Below are positions 33,901 to 48,900 of a stretch of DNA of 64,000 nucleotides, piece by piece. Origin of the DNA: Acanthaster planci. Lineage: Eukaryota > Echinodermata > Asteroidea > Valvatida > Acanthasteridae. The notes below the pieces were generated by a model that saw nothing but the letters and a program-made list of their open reading frames with translations, had not been told where the DNA came from and searched no databases. The stretch is from positions 3,778,244 to 3,842,243 of the forward strand of contig NW_019091358.1 of the NCBI RefSeq assembly GCF_001949145.1, read 5' to 3'. Each line of letters opens with the position of its first letter. Positions within the stretch are counted from its first letter, which is position 1. The position numbers and the translations under genes are program-made.

Positions 33901-36900
33901 ACTTCTGAATAGCTGTGACCCATCACATTGTACTCAGTAACTGTGAGACTCTCCCTCAACCAGTTTTTACTTCAAATAGAACCAATTGTCAGTGTGCATT
34001 ATTCTTGAAGATGTACATTTCAACAGGATATTCCTTTTTCCTTTGTTTTGTTTTGCAACAAAGCCATTTGTTCAGGAGAACCTCTTTCTTTAATTTTTTT
34101 TTCAGTCATGTTTCGGGTTCTTACATTGGACAGTGACCTGAAACCTGATAAAACAGCGGTAAGTTTTTGTCAGTAGTAAGTTTAAAAAAAAAGGTTGGCC
34201 TTTCAATTTCCAAAAATGCTAGAAATACACTGATATCATAAGTAAAGCTGTGTTTCATTGAAGGTAATTTGGGGGAAGAAGTATAATTTTTTCCTTCAGA
34301 CTCTCTGTCCATTGTTCAACTACATGTATTTTTGCTTGTTTTCCTCGCCTACTTGCTACTACCTACACAGTTGGATCATGGATGTCTTTGTTAGTTCTCA
34401 TTTTGTGGAAGGCATCTGTCATCTTAGGCCGTGTCCGAAATGGGCTTCCAGAGCTGTGGCTAGGTCTATTTCCAATGGAGTGAAGACGTAGACCTAGCTC
34501 TAGACAAGAGATTCGGATGCAGCCATAGATACTGTCATAAATGGGGAGGCTCATTCTTCTTGTTGGTACACACAAGCGCTTAACAAAATAGCCTTGTTTT
34601 TCGTGCACTGTTTTCCCATAAGACCTCTGACATTTGGGTTGAGACACCGTCAGGCATTCGCGTAGTGCAGTGGCTGAACCAATCCAGCCCGGACGGCTTG
34701 ATTGATCTGGAAATTCCCATGAGCTCGGACCCACCACTCGGAGAATGGAAAATTGTCAACATCCGGGGTGGTGAACGGATCGAGAGGATGTTCAAAGTGG
34801 ACGAGTATGGTGAGGATGATCAGTTTGAGCCCTGCAGAAATTTGTGTTCAAAATACCAATCAAACACTATCTCCTTTTGTTTTTACTTCAACGTGAACAA
34901 AATCACGTTGGCCTCTCTTACCACCTCATAGATGTATGTTTGACCGGCAGTAAGTAGTTGGCTCAGCATGGCTGGCCATAATCTCAAAGTATAACCAAAA
35001 TCTCAGGCAGCTACCAAGACACAAATCAGTGTATTCTACCGAATGCCCAATGACATCGCCTCCCTTTTTAGTCCTCGTTTGTAGTTTTAGGGAAAAGCTG
35101 TTGCCATCCAAGGGGATTTTCTTCAATTTTAAGCCTCCCATAGAAAGTGATGGGCAGTGTTTGTGGACAAGAGATTCATCGAACTCTATGAGGTTCATTG
35201 AGCTCTCCGACCAGTAGTTATCAATAGGGCTTATGCAGCTCTAATAACTAAATACATGTAATCAAATTGACCTTCCGTGAGGCTTTCCCGCCAGAGCTGA
35301 AACAAACTGTACTCATCACAGAAAGTAGACAAAGAAAAACTCATTAACAGTCCCAAATCCTCCAATTTCAATATGATTTTACGTATACCCTTGGGGGTTA
35401 GGGTTAAGGAAAAGTAATTTTGGGTCCTGTTGCTGGGTATGCATGTATGCATTCAACTGCCAACTGCTGTTAAGATCACTCATAACACCTTAAAATATGC
35501 TTTTGAAATGTTATTTTGTCTCAGTGAAATTGTCATCTTTTTATGTTACTTATTTCCACCTCCAAACATTTGATTTCTAAAATAAATTTTGAGAGATTTG
35601 ATAATTGAGTTTTCTGAAAAAATTACTTAGAACAGTCCTAGCTGTCAAAGTTTTCAGTAGGCAATTTTTTAAAATGGGCATTGGAATAACTTCATGCATT
35701 CGTGGTACAGTTGTGAAACTGGAAATCCTCTTGTGCAAGGTGGTCAATATGATGTCATACTGAAAGGTTATAGGAAGCTCTCCCTTGTAAAATACAGCCT
35801 TAAAGGAAGGAAGTGGGAGACCTTATTAGAGTGGCTTTGAAAAGGTGGTGTTACCACGGTCCCTATCACATTATTGGTTTTGCTTCCTGGGGCCACATCT
35901 GGAAAAATGTTTTGACTCTTAGCCCACGAAAAAGACTGGACATCCAGCGGGTTGAGCTAGACTTGGTCTCAAGGGTGCAGGGTTGATACTGAGACAAGAA
36001 GAGGGTTAGTTTAGCCAAGCTGGCTACATACCCTCTGGCCCACAGTTTGGCATCCCAGCCTGAATCTCCATTGAGTTGAGTAGGTTTGGGGAAAAAAAGA
36101 AAATTACACTGGCCTTGATTTTGTGCAGGAATACCTTTTTAGGCACCTGATCATTAGATGGCAAGGACAGTATGATTGTAAATTATGTAAGAGTACCAGT
36201 TGGTTTAAACTGAAGGACACCAGTTCTTTCTACACAGATGGAAAGCAGATTTTTCTGCTTTATGTGCACATCAAGCTTAGATTTCTAATTCCTTATGATT
36301 TGTTTCGTACAGTTTAAGAACAGCTGAACAGTTTCTGTAACAGTTAAATTTCCAAAAAAGGGGGAAAATCACCCTCTCACATTCTGCAATTTGTTCAAAA
36401 CTGTTACGAGAACCTTTGTTCAAAGTTAAAAATTTTTTGTTGGGGGGGGAGGAATTGCATTTTCAAAATACTTGTGCATAAATTTCCAGCTTGCATACAA
36501 GTATACCTGAAAACTGCAAAAACGTTAGTGGCATGTTAAATGAAAAATAGTTCTCAAGAATGTATTCACTCAATGGAAATTGTGGGTAAGATAGGTGAAT
36601 AGGTCTCCCCCCCCAAATCTGCTTTTGCAAGTCAGGGTTTTATATGCTTGTATGTTGAATGAATGCCAGAAAGTTGCACAGACCTAAGGGAACTTCATGT
36701 ACATGTAATTTGAGATGAGCAAAGCAGTTTCTGTACAGAGTATGATTGATGACTTTGGTTGTATTTCTTTCATTTGATGGTCGCTTGCAGTGCTCCCCAA
36801 GTTTGAGATAACGGCTGACCTGCCACCCTACATCCTGACCGATGCTGAAGAATTTGAGGTTCGCATTTGTGCAAGGTAATGGCTGTTTGTCTCTCTGCCA

Positions 36901-39900
36901 TTCCTGCACGCAGTTAAATGTACCGTGAGAAATGTCTTGTGGGAGTCGGGTAGTTTTAAAATCGAACAAGCAGTGTAAAAGTAACCTCCGTGGTCCACCT
37001 ATATATTTACATACTCCCCGTTGCTGGAAGTGGCTCCTCCGAAGCCAGTGCGTCTGGAAACATAATTTCAGCGGAAATGTGAGAGGAAAATGTTGCAGTA
37101 GTCACTTGTGTCAGTTATTGCAGAAGCGTGACCTATTTTCAGTGTTAGAAAGCAATTATAACAAATTGTGATGGAATAGTTTGTGAGTGACTGAAGTGAG
37201 TATGAGTTCTGTTCTGAAGTTTGTTGTCGGGAGAAGGTATATTAAGTGTATTGCATTCAAGTCCTGCATTGTCTGTTATTCATCAATCCTCCGTGGACAT
37301 TGCAAGGGGGAAGGTATGCCCCTCTGAAAAAAAAGAAGAAGATAAATAAGAAAGGAAATAAAACAAAAAGGGTGAGCAAGAGAAATGGAAAAAGGGAGGA
37401 CAGGGAATGAATATGACCAGTTGGCTCTGAAAATAAATCAAACTCTGAATCGGACTGACCCTGACAATCAGTGGGTTATCAGTTTGCTGCTGGTGAGTGC
37501 TTTGCCCCTTCCCCCCCTAATAAAATCCTGGTAACACTCATGGCAGTACTCCAGCATCTGCTTCTTGTATTCCTGTGAATAATTAGGGCCAGGAAATGTA
37601 TTAGACAACCTCGAAAATGTAATTTAATTTGCAAAATAGGCTAACCTCTATGAAGGTATGGTTCACTTCCTTGTAAATAGTTCACATTCATCAGGTTTGT
37701 CTGAGAAGGTTTTGTGAGAAGGTAAAAGGTGATGGCTCTTGTGAACTCCAGTGCAAACAAAACCAGATGCTTATTATTAGTGAAAACAGATGTTTCCACT
37801 GTTAGAGAAATTTCTCTACCAAACATTGATCACCAACTTATTTCACCTTTTTTTATATGAATAGTGATACACCCCTATTACATATAAATTTCACCACAGG
37901 CATGCACTTGGGCAGCTGTCTTGTGGAGCTGTCCCCTGCGCGCATTGCTCATGACCAGGTTTGTCCCATCTTTGAACTTGTTCGTAGGTACACTTATGGG
38001 CAGCCGGTGAGGGGCTCGTACAGTGCCGACATCACCACTGAAGAAGAATACAGTTGGTGGTACAGTTCTTCTGAGCGGAGACCAGTCCTCAGATTTGAGT
38101 CGGCCGTAAGTGGGCAGTGCCTCCCATCCCTTTCTCTTTGGACAGCACCAAGGTCAACCTCGTTACGGTCGGAGTGGAAATAAATTGTAAAAAATTAACT
38201 TTGATTTTATAAGGACCATTATTAATGAAGGGCATTATTCAATATCTGCCTTCCATTCGGGTGTGTCAATCTCCTCTGTTGCAAAGATATTGCGCATTAG
38301 TGCGCACGGTCAGTTGAAATTGAATTGAGCACATTGTGTTCAAAACTACATGACACTTAAGGGGACTTGTAGTGCACGAGGATGTGATGGTCAAGATCCA
38401 GGTGTGCGTCTTCTGTATACTTGCCTGTTTTATTCTGCCCTTTTTTTTTTTCAATTTTATTTAATTTTCATTTTTTCTCTCTAATTTTCAGAGTAATACT
38501 GTGATATTTTACATTTTATGAGTTGTGAAAAAGCCAATTTATTCATCCCTTTTTTTACTGATTGGTGTGCAGCCATACGTTAGCTGGTTAAAAAATAGCA
38601 GCAAGAGAGACCAGGTGGCACGTTTCAAAATAAATGGCATTTTAAACTGTACAAGTTGCATGCATAAATAAGTCTGTTGAACGTTTCCGCACTTAAATCT
38701 ACTTTCTTTACTACCCAGTTCCTCGCTAAAGTAAGGGTTGCTCTGTCAAAATAGGGCAGTTCCAGAAACAGGAAGTAAAATTATTGTTTTGGGGGGTTGG
38801 GGCTTACAGTTTCAATGCTGAATGTGTACCCCACAAGTACTTATCTTGGCAAAACTCTGTCCAAGGTTGCTCTTCTCCAGAGTTTCCCCTTGCCCGTAAA
38901 TCAACCATCAACGCCAACAGAGTGGCTGTAGCCTCTCTGATGTTTTCCCTACATGCTCACCAGCCTCCAAGGCCACTCACCATGGGAACTTCATTCAGTA
39001 AGCCCTCAAACATTAAGTGCTCAGAAGTTAAATGTTCATGGCCATGCAGCCATATTTCAGTGGTGGATCCAGGAATTTTCCTGGGGGGAGGGGCACACCA
39101 TTTTTTATATTCTTTTTTTGCAGACAGGAGGGCCCATTGGTAATACAGTACTTGACATTTATGCTTTTTTACACGTAGCAAAATGCCATTTTTTTGGTTA
39201 ACACCGTAATTATTTTATTCTTTACTCCAATCTTTGGTGTGTGTTTGGGGGGGTCCTGCATTAATTCATGCCTGAATGTTTTCTTCTCCATAATTACTGA
39301 GGAATTTTTGGCTTCAGTTTTTTTTTCTTGAGATCCTGACGTAATTAGTTTGCAAATTCATGGCTCTTTGAGCTCTGATAGACAACAATTTCTGATGTGG
39401 ATTTTGAAAATAGGGCCATTTCTCAAGATTTCAGAGATAATGTTTGGACGCTGTCTAGAACATGTCTTTTTATTTGGAAAGTCATAAGGGGAAACCGTGG
39501 TTTTGATATTTATTCGTTTCCCAGACACCTGTGTCGTCTCCTCAGGGGTGATGGAATTTGAACCAGATTTCGCCCTGAAGAGGCGGTGATTAAAATACCT
39601 GTCGTGTGGGAAGGCATGCAGGTTAAAGTTGTACGTGATGTTTCAGTCTAAGAGTGTGCTAGTGAACTGTGCACTACAATTCCCCCCGGAAAAAAAAAAG
39701 ACTGCTGTGATGATTTTCACGAGTTTAATACATGTAGGTTCGTTCTGCCAAATCACTCCAAGAGTATAAAGTGTCTGATGAAATCTGCAATTTTGGTATA
39801 ACCATTCTTGAGATTGTTTTGTGAAGATGGTGTTATCCTGTTTAGGACAAAATTAAAATGACTCATTTGAGTTGTTAAAAAACTACCCAACCTGACGGCT

Positions 39901-42900
39901 TTGCAGAGTTTGAAGTATCAAAGTGTATATTTTTGGTCCCGTTTTGAGCAGGATACTGGCAGTTCTGGATGTGGTACTATCATTGTCCCTGGAGAGTTAT
40001 TATACCTCAACAGCAGTGAATATAACATCTGGAACAGCAGACTCCAAGTGGATGTCAATTTCACCGAAGATGCAACTGGTAATTTTTTTCTACAATGCTA
40101 AGCTCAGTAGAATTGCTATTTTTCCAACAACTTTTAGGTTGCACTGTACTGTGTCATTAGTTAGCTTTGTATCACAGATAGAGTATTTGTAAGCCACCAT
40201 TTCCTCACTGGGCAAAGCAACATTGAAAGAATTTTTTACATGTGTGCAGTATTTAACTTGCATAAGACAACAGTCTTCATATATGGATGAGTGATCAATG
40301 TTGCATGTGATAAAATTCCATGCTAACCTCTTCAAGCACACATCCCTTTGTAAGATATGTTGTCTTTGGGGTTGCGACTGTTATCGGCCATGCCCTCTGT
40401 GCAGCATTTGCTCAAGCTAGGTACGAATCCCTGGTCCGAATGAAAGAATACAAAAGTAATGTAGCTTGGGGTTACATGTCTGTATTCCATGGTATCATCG
40501 GGTAGTTTTCATCCGAATGGGCACAGTGCTCACTGCAGAACCAGTCCCATTCGTGTGTTGCCAACAGGCAATAATGAATTACCGGATTGCTGAACTTGCT
40601 GTGCTGAAAGAATCCTGTTCGGTCCTTCCACATGTGCCTCCCCCTTTTTCAGGCATGTCTGTGTCCCATGCTGAATTTGTTTCTAAACTTAAACTCTTTG
40701 GATATGCCAAAAAAAAATTGTAATGAGTACATCTGGGAAGTTTCAAATCAATCCGACATAGGTTTTGTTGTTACGGTCATTTATTCGTAGTCATGTATGT
40801 GTCAGCCTAGAGTTGATGCCAAAGTGAGCATGACACTTCACTTGAATGTTCCCGGTGATGCTTTTCAGGTGTCACTCTCTCTGAGACAGTTTTGAGCAAA
40901 CCCGGTATTGTCACTACAGAGCCATTGGCCTTGTCTTTCAAGGCACCGTCTACATTCAAGCCAGGCATGCCCTTTGATGTGTGGGTAAGCTGAAGACTCT
41001 TTGTCCAAGTTCTCCGGGCAAGCGTGTCTGGTGTTTGATTTCTTCATCTTGCCTTCCCCTTTTATCTTGCCCCCCCCTTTTCTTGTCATGCCATATATGA
41101 ATATTAACTTGTAATGCTTAGATCAGCCCCTTTTGCTGTATTACCACAGAAATTTTCCTAACCTATATAAGCTGCCTGATGGTCTTCTCCCAAACTTTAA
41201 ATACTGGCACCCATTCTTTAAAATGTGACCACTACATTTACATCTTGCCCAGTTTCCCCACAGTTTTGAAAAACCTTGTGCGTGTGCAATGTGTAAGGCC
41301 CCCGAGATAGTTCTGCTGCCAATTACGTGCCTCTCATGGTTGGTAGGTTGGCAAATGGATTTTTTGGTTGATTTGTGCTGATTGAGTGGCATAAATGGGG
41401 ATGAAAGCTATCAAAATTGTCACAGAAAGGTCACAAAAACCTTGCCTTAATTCTGTGTAAAAAAGTTTTACAGTCGACAATTCTTAAAGAATTATGGACA
41501 GTTCACACCACTGTGGCCAACACTAGTTAGGCAATCACAACGGCAATCTGGCCAACAGTGGCCATGTATCATGTGGTGAGCATGCAAGAGGTATCCAGAT
41601 GGGTGGGTGATAAACCTCATGCTGCAGCAGGAAATCTTCGTGGAAACACGCTCTCTCTGAGCATGAGCCAAACAACCTCTAAGTAAACTCATGAACACAG
41701 GAAATAAATACATAGACAAGAGACCAAGTTCTGTAAATTAACCTGCAGAAATCTTCTTGCAGCGTTGATGTTTTTCCGTTGCGGTGTAGTGTAACAAGGC
41801 TATTATGACCGGGATATATAGACTGGTCGTCACATTTCCATCACGCATTCCTTAGCATGCGCATGGTGCGGAGGAAATCAGTGCAGCATTGCTTTAATGC
41901 ATTGAGCTTTGTGCATGTGTTTTTGCCACTGCGACAGCAAAACACAAATAACGGATGTTTATTTTCCAAGGTTGCAAATTTAAGTAGGAAAACATACAAA
42001 TACGAGTGTTTCAACATGATAAAAGATTGTTCAGAGGTGTTTTGTGAAGACAGAAAACACAACAGAATTCATTTAAAAATGTTGTTTTTCTCCTGAACTT
42101 GCTGGTAAAAACTTCAGGGTTGCCGAAAAACGTAGGGTCAGTGGGGAAACCGGAAGCAGAAGTATTTTTTTTGCCCCCAAACCATATCAACCTACCCCAC
42201 TTCAGAGGCATATGCAGTATAAAGCAAATTTTTGGCGTCAGTTTTTGAAATTTGTCAAATGTGGGAGAGGTTTGTCAACTTAATTTTGGAAAGAATGGTG
42301 TTTTTAAAGAAGTTACTTAGTTGAATAGGTTTTGCTGACTGCATTCTCTGTTGGGCTTTGCTGCATTTGTGAAATTTGAGCTGACATCACAAAGCATCTG
42401 CTGATGGTCCAACGACTGGCCCCCCGCACTATGAAAATCATTTCCGCCGCCGGTGAATAAAACCTGTGAAAAATTCTGTAGATTTGAATACACAGGGTAT
42501 GGAGTAATGTCTTAGCTCGGTACGTGCCTTTACCTCCCCCCCCTTAGATTTCTGTCGAATATCCAGACGGCTCTCCTGCCCCAGGAATCCAGGTCAAGGT
42601 AACTGCCAAGGCCGATTACAGGGTGGAGATCTACAACCAGACGCTCACCTCCTCAGACGAAGGCATGGTCCACTTTGTCTTGGAAGATGTCAATATCGAG
42701 ACAGCTGAAATCAGTCTTTTTGTAAGTTGAAGCACAGCAGTACTCAATCCTCTCGGTTCTGTTTAATTTTATGAGGCCTGTTGATACACGGGACTTAGGT
42801 GAGTGCTGCACCTGCTCATGGGGCTGGTGCGGTTAGTCGGCAATCAAAATTCTGAGTGGCATGTAAATACCATGTGACAGGTTCTCAATCCAAGTTTTGT

Positions 42901-45900
42901 TGAGCTTAATGTGATACTCAAAACTTCCTATTACTAGCTGCAAAGGTTGGAGTTTAAATTAGCCTTATAAGGGTGTTTGCCGAAATTAGGGGTCCATTTT
43001 TTTCGTGTCCCTGTCAAGTCTGACATCTGATTTTGTAAGTTCAGAACACATTTTGTAATTTCCAAGAATGATGAATTCATGCAAATTTACCTGCCAAACT
43101 AATAGTAATAGTTTGAAATCAATTCCGGTGATATTTCCATGTCAAATAACAAAGGTCGGATGTAAACAGGGACACCAATCGTCACATTTTTGGACCCCTA
43201 ATTTCAGGAATTACCCATAAGTGTATTTTTAAGTAGTCAGCTATCCTGTTTTTAATTTGTCTTTTGTCAATCCTAGTCCTCATTCCTGAATCTCTGCAAC
43301 CCTATCCCCAATCCAAATCCTCAGTCTTTATAAATTCAGAATCCCTGATCCTGAATCCCTTATTACCAATCCAAAATTTACAGTCACCAATAGGAATTCT
43401 CATTTGCAAATAGAGAATCATTTGTCAAATTCCAACTCGTCAATTCTGAATTCCCAATCCCAGTATCTCAGAATCTCAAATCTCATCATGGATTTAGATT
43501 TTGCATGCCTAGCCTTCAACCTCAGAATAGATATTGAAAAAAGGTTCTTGTCGATCTGTATGCCCTGCATAGTATGTTTTGTTAGTGCGAGTTGAGTGTT
43601 ACTCCATGCAAAGCAGATGGGTTATTATTTGTGTGTCAGACGTTTTCTGTTGTTAACCAGATAATGAAAAGTGGCAAATTAGCTTGAAATACACCTCACA
43701 GAAAATACATGCAAACTGTTTTCCTGTGAAAACTCAAAGTCAGGTCTTAACAAACAAAAAGTTCCACAAGCTGTAGTTCAAAGGCTGGTTAAAATGAGAT
43801 TTCTTCGTTCTTTTTGTTCGTTCGTTTGCATATTGTTCTCAGGCTGTTGCTGAGGGCTACAGAAACTGGGACCCCTCCGGATCCAGCGATGATTACCGAT
43901 ATGGCTACTATTACATCTACGACCCCACCGCCTACCTCTATGCAGAGGCCAGCTACTCCCCCAGCGGTAGCTTTGTCCAGGTTGCCCCTTTGGATGAGCA
44001 GCTCATCCCTGGCAACGAAGTGCAAATAACCACTCACTTCACTGCTGACCCGGAAACAGTTGAAGATCTCAAGTGGTTCTTTGTGGTAAAGCTCAACATA
44101 TATTTTGACTTCGCAATGCTTTTTCCCGGCGTTACTTCATTTTGAATACCAAGAAGCCCTGTACTTGTGACCCATTTTAAGAGGTATCATTTGATTTGAT
44201 AACTTGTTTCAAATTTATTGGTTTCAGGTTATCGTTTATACGAGGGATAATTTTAAGATTACATTGTGGAAGAAATGCTGTGTTATAGATTGCACAGCAA
44301 ATGCTCTGTGTGCACGTTGTGAAGTTTTTGTGTGCTTTTATTCGATTTCAGTTTCAAAACTATGTAATCAACAAAAATGACAATGTTTCTTTCAGCCTTT
44401 TTAACGTTCGGATCAATTCTCAAATGCGTGTCGGCAGGGATAGCCTAGTTACTGGATTAGCCACAAGCAACTCGGCCTAGGAGGTTTTTCTTTTCGGGAG
44501 GCAGAGTGGAAGTAGATGGTCAGATTGAACTGAACACAACATTCAAATGAATGTTACCATTTCACCTCATCAGTTTTTACTGTCACCAGTTGGGTACTTG
44601 AAAGTTTGAATTTTTGAAATTTTGACAGTGGAATCCCATGAAATTATTTGACGTTTCTGTGTCTTACCAGTTAACTTAATATTTGCGATGAATGTATGAT
44701 TAGATGATAATTTTTCTGGACATTCCAGCTTCATTGGTTGGATATCTTCCTTTGCATGGTTTTTCACTTTTTGTCGAGTTATTGTAGTTGGCTCAGTTGT
44801 TTGACGGTGAGGTCAAGTCGATTTGGTGTTCATGCCGACTTCACTTCGGGCATGCTTTCGCACTGTGTCATATCACAGAAGCCAGTCATATTGAATGATA
44901 AGAATGAACCGGCTGTTCAGCCAAGGATACTTACAATTTCCTCTCCCTCAAGGTGAAAGACATTAACAAGGATTGAAAGAAATCAACCCTAGCACTTAGT
45001 CACAGCAAGGAAGAAAGGGCAGATAAGTTTGGGGGACCTTCTTGTTGAGTAATCTTACACTGTAATGCCTGGGCATACAGTGTCACCTGTTGAGGAACTC
45101 TCGGAGGAACAAGTCTTGAAGGCAGCCAACAGGAAATGAGGATAAACAGAAATGTAACAGCTAGACAGTCACAGTTAGGGTTACAGTTAAGGATTCCAAC
45201 AAATTTGAAGCAAACTTCAGTTAAAAAGACTTTTCCTGGATTTGGTTTTGCGGTCTGAAACTGTGATACAACCAAAAATATGAACAATCCCAGGTGGCAG
45301 AGAAAGTCATCAAGTTATGGGCTGGTCCACAAACTATCCTATCGTGGATTGTTGCCACACCATAAATGGACCCATCATGTGTATAATTATTTGTATGTCA
45401 CTTTGTAGTGCACCCAAACTATCGTGTGCTTCACTTCATCTGGCAAAAAACAGAGTATTGTTTAAAAAGACAAAATGAAAATCCCCCCCCCCACTGCCAA
45501 AAAAATAAAATTATTAAAACAAAATTGGAAACGAAAGCTCAAAATTAAATGCATCTAAAAGGGTTTGCTTCATATGAAAAGTGAGAAAAGAGAAAAAACA
45601 ACCTACTATTGCTCACAGAATCTTTACTTTGCTACTTAACTTTCCCAGCCTGAGAAGTTGAGTGGTTCATGTAGACTAAGGTCACTGGAGGTCTTACCTT
45701 AGAAAGTATTTTAGTTTTGTGAATAATTTTTTTCTTCTTAGTTTATGTCACGCAATGAAATCCTGACCGTCCCAGTTGCTGCCGTGGAAGAGACTGGGTC
45801 ACGGAGGAGAAGATTTTCTGAACCGGTACCAGGTAGGTTGGCCAAGCGTAGCTAGGGGAAGCGCAGACGAAAGATTTGAGACTTTTTAAAGTTAAGTTAT

Positions 45901-48900
45901 GGGACAGTTTTGGTTCCATAGGCTCACTTGTACCACATGCTGCCCCTCACTATCCTCTACTCTCTCTTCAGTAAGTATGGATAGTATCTACTTAGTAAAG
46001 ATCAATTGTGTTTTCCTCAAATTGGACTTTATGGAGTGGAAGCCAGGGTTTCTGCTTTTTGGCACATTGTGTTCTGGTAGTATTTAATTAAAAGAACAGA
46101 AAACTTCATAAATCAAAAAGTACCAAATTAGAACTTGCAATTCCCTTTCTCAGTATACGCTAAGCACAATGCATTATGCTGCTCTTGAACCTTGTTTTGG
46201 AAAGTGGAGCTTTGAGTGAGTAGTCGAGTTCTGCTGTGTTGGCGGTTTCCAAATTCCCCCCCCCCGAAATTCCTCTCCTAATTCGGCATTTATCAGTTTG
46301 GGCACCAGTTTAGCCACTTCATCAAGATAATCTTGTCATACACCACTGTGATTGTTTCCTGATGCGTTTTTAGTTCCTATCCTACTTTTAAATCTCTGAT
46401 ATCTTTCCTTAGATATCTTACCGTTTGAACCCGAGAAGGTCAACATCACCCAGCCCGGTAGCCTTTACTCCCGTCAGGACAGATTCACAGTTACCTCCAA
46501 GATGTCTCCGGCTGCGAAGCTGTTGGTTTACTACATTCGTCCAGACAAGGAGGTGGTCGCTGACAGCATCAGTTTGGATGTCCAGCCAGAATTTGGCAAC
46601 AAGGTGTGCACAAGGCCTGCAACTGTGAATGCAGTCATTCCTTCAATCAGTTAATCATTCCCTTTTGACCGTGGATTGAAGTAATCCAACAATCATTGTT
46701 TCTCACTCTAAATTTTCCATGGTGTTTAGTCATTGCTAATAAGTGGATGGTTTGTCTTCAGGTGGTCAAGAGAAAATATTTTTCCTAAAGCCTCATTGCA
46801 GTATATGTTGTCCATTTCACCTTCAAACTGAGCAGGCCTGTCTGTGTGTTTGGCCCACACTTGGGAGATTATTGTATTAAAGAAATTTTGGCTTTTGCAT
46901 GCTTATTTTAAAATGCAGACTTTATTTTTGATAAATGGATGGAGTAACTGAATAACACCTCTGGGTCAGGCATGCCCAATTTGATGGGAAAAAAATGGAG
47001 ATTGGTGCCCTGAACATATTGGAACATTCACAATATATGAAAGAAAGATTACCTGAAAGACTGATGAGCAAACAGTGTCACACAGGGTGAAAGAGACGGA
47101 ACAACTCGGCTGTTTGGGACTGAGAAGTTGCTGATGGCTTTTGTATCTAGAGTACTATAGTTAGGGGTGGCTGTAATAATGAACATGGTCTGCTTATGAG
47201 AGGTGAGAAACTCAGACAGTTCTGTACAAATTAAGGTTTCAGCGTGATTTATTGCCGGTGTGATTGCTTAGATGTGCGGAAAGATAAACTTTGAATGAGT
47301 AAAACAATGATAATTTGCTTGACTGAGAAGCTTAAAATCACTTGCATTGTTCAGTAACTGTCTGAAATTTCTGATTGTCTGTCGAACAAAGTTTTCAGAG
47401 GTTTGGGGTTTTTATCCAGCAACTTTTTTGTCCCACCTTTACTTAAAATTCTGTGCCAATGACGACATTTTTTAATCTGGACTTGCTAGACTTCACAAGA
47501 TAAGCAACTTTCATTCTCTCCATGCTTTCATTAATTTGTATCCTTCTTAAAAAAAAAACTCGATTTTCCAGGTTTACATGGCCTTCACCAATGCCGAGGA
47601 GACACCCGGAGGCAAGGCCCAGTTGAAGCTGTCGGCAAGTGAGGGCTCCCTCTGTGCCATTGGTATCGTCGATAAGAGTGTATACGTCTTGGAGGATGAC
47701 GAGGATAGAATAACAAAAGAAAAGGTAGGAGAAACATTTGTTAAACTCAGTGTTGGAGCTGCTTGTCTGACTTTCATACATTTTGAAATTTTTATGCCCC
47801 AAATGTTTTGCCTTGCAAAGGACTAGTTCTTGAATAGGGGCAAGATGTGTGCTGACTGTATTTATTGATGGCAAAACTAAAAATGGTAACTTTGATGTTA
47901 TATTAGGTAATCCGATTAATTAAATGAACCAGTTAAATCTGAAAGCAGATTCAGGAATTGTGTGCTGGGAGGATGAACTTCCAAAACATTAGTAGTCAAC
48001 TTTTTTTTGCAAGTAATGATACCCAAGAATTTATGCATCCTCTCAAGTTAAGCATTTTAAATGGGCTGGTAGTAACCAAAGTGGGATGGCTGTTAATCAC
48101 GTATCTTTAGAGTTGAGGCAGGTTTTGCTCATTGTTTTATATTGCCCTACCGCACGAACATGACCCACTCTGATTGGAAAATCGGTTCTTGGCCCAAGCC
48201 CGGCTGAAAAACCCCAGACAAGCTTCACCTTGCAAAGACTGAAACTGTTCATTTCCACGGCCCACCTCAGGTGTTTGAGAAGCTCCGAAGTGACCAAGAC
48301 CACTACACTAACTACTGGGTTCCCAATCGGAGCGACCACTGCCCTGATGAATATCCCTGGTGGTGGTACCCTGACTTGGACAGAAAACGACGCAGGAGGA
48401 CCAGCGTACCCTACTATGGTGGCACTTCCGTTTATGAGGACTCCTCAAAGGCATTTGAGGTTGGAATTTTCCTAGCGTCCTTTCTTCATCCATTCTGTGC
48501 ACAAATGACTCCTCACCAGTTGCAAATAGAAGCAGGGTGGATAGGCATTATGAGGTTGGGGCACTTGTGACGCTACCTTCCCCTCCTCTGGGGGGGGGAA
48601 TATTGAAAACAGAAGGAAATTAAAAGAAAGGAAAAGCAAAAGAAAAAAGGGGAAAAGGAAGTAAGATGATGAAACTTACCAGTTTGCTTGAAAATACGTT
48701 GGAATTGACCCAGTTTTATTGTTAATGGTGTATCAGTTTGCTGTTTACGGGAGGTTTGCCATATGCCAACTTGTTGATTGGGAAGCCGTTCTGTTTGAAC
48801 CTTGTGGAGATCTGTCTCTTTCGTAAATTTCAGGATATGGGCTTTATCTTCATGTCGAACCTCATGGTAGAAACGCGGCCTTGCAACGCTGGTAAGAGAG

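Noticed and set aside
44420-44490. A further tRNA-derived SINE in the exon 11-12 intron
   Set aside because: A partial A-box-like word is present but no B box or family tail follows.
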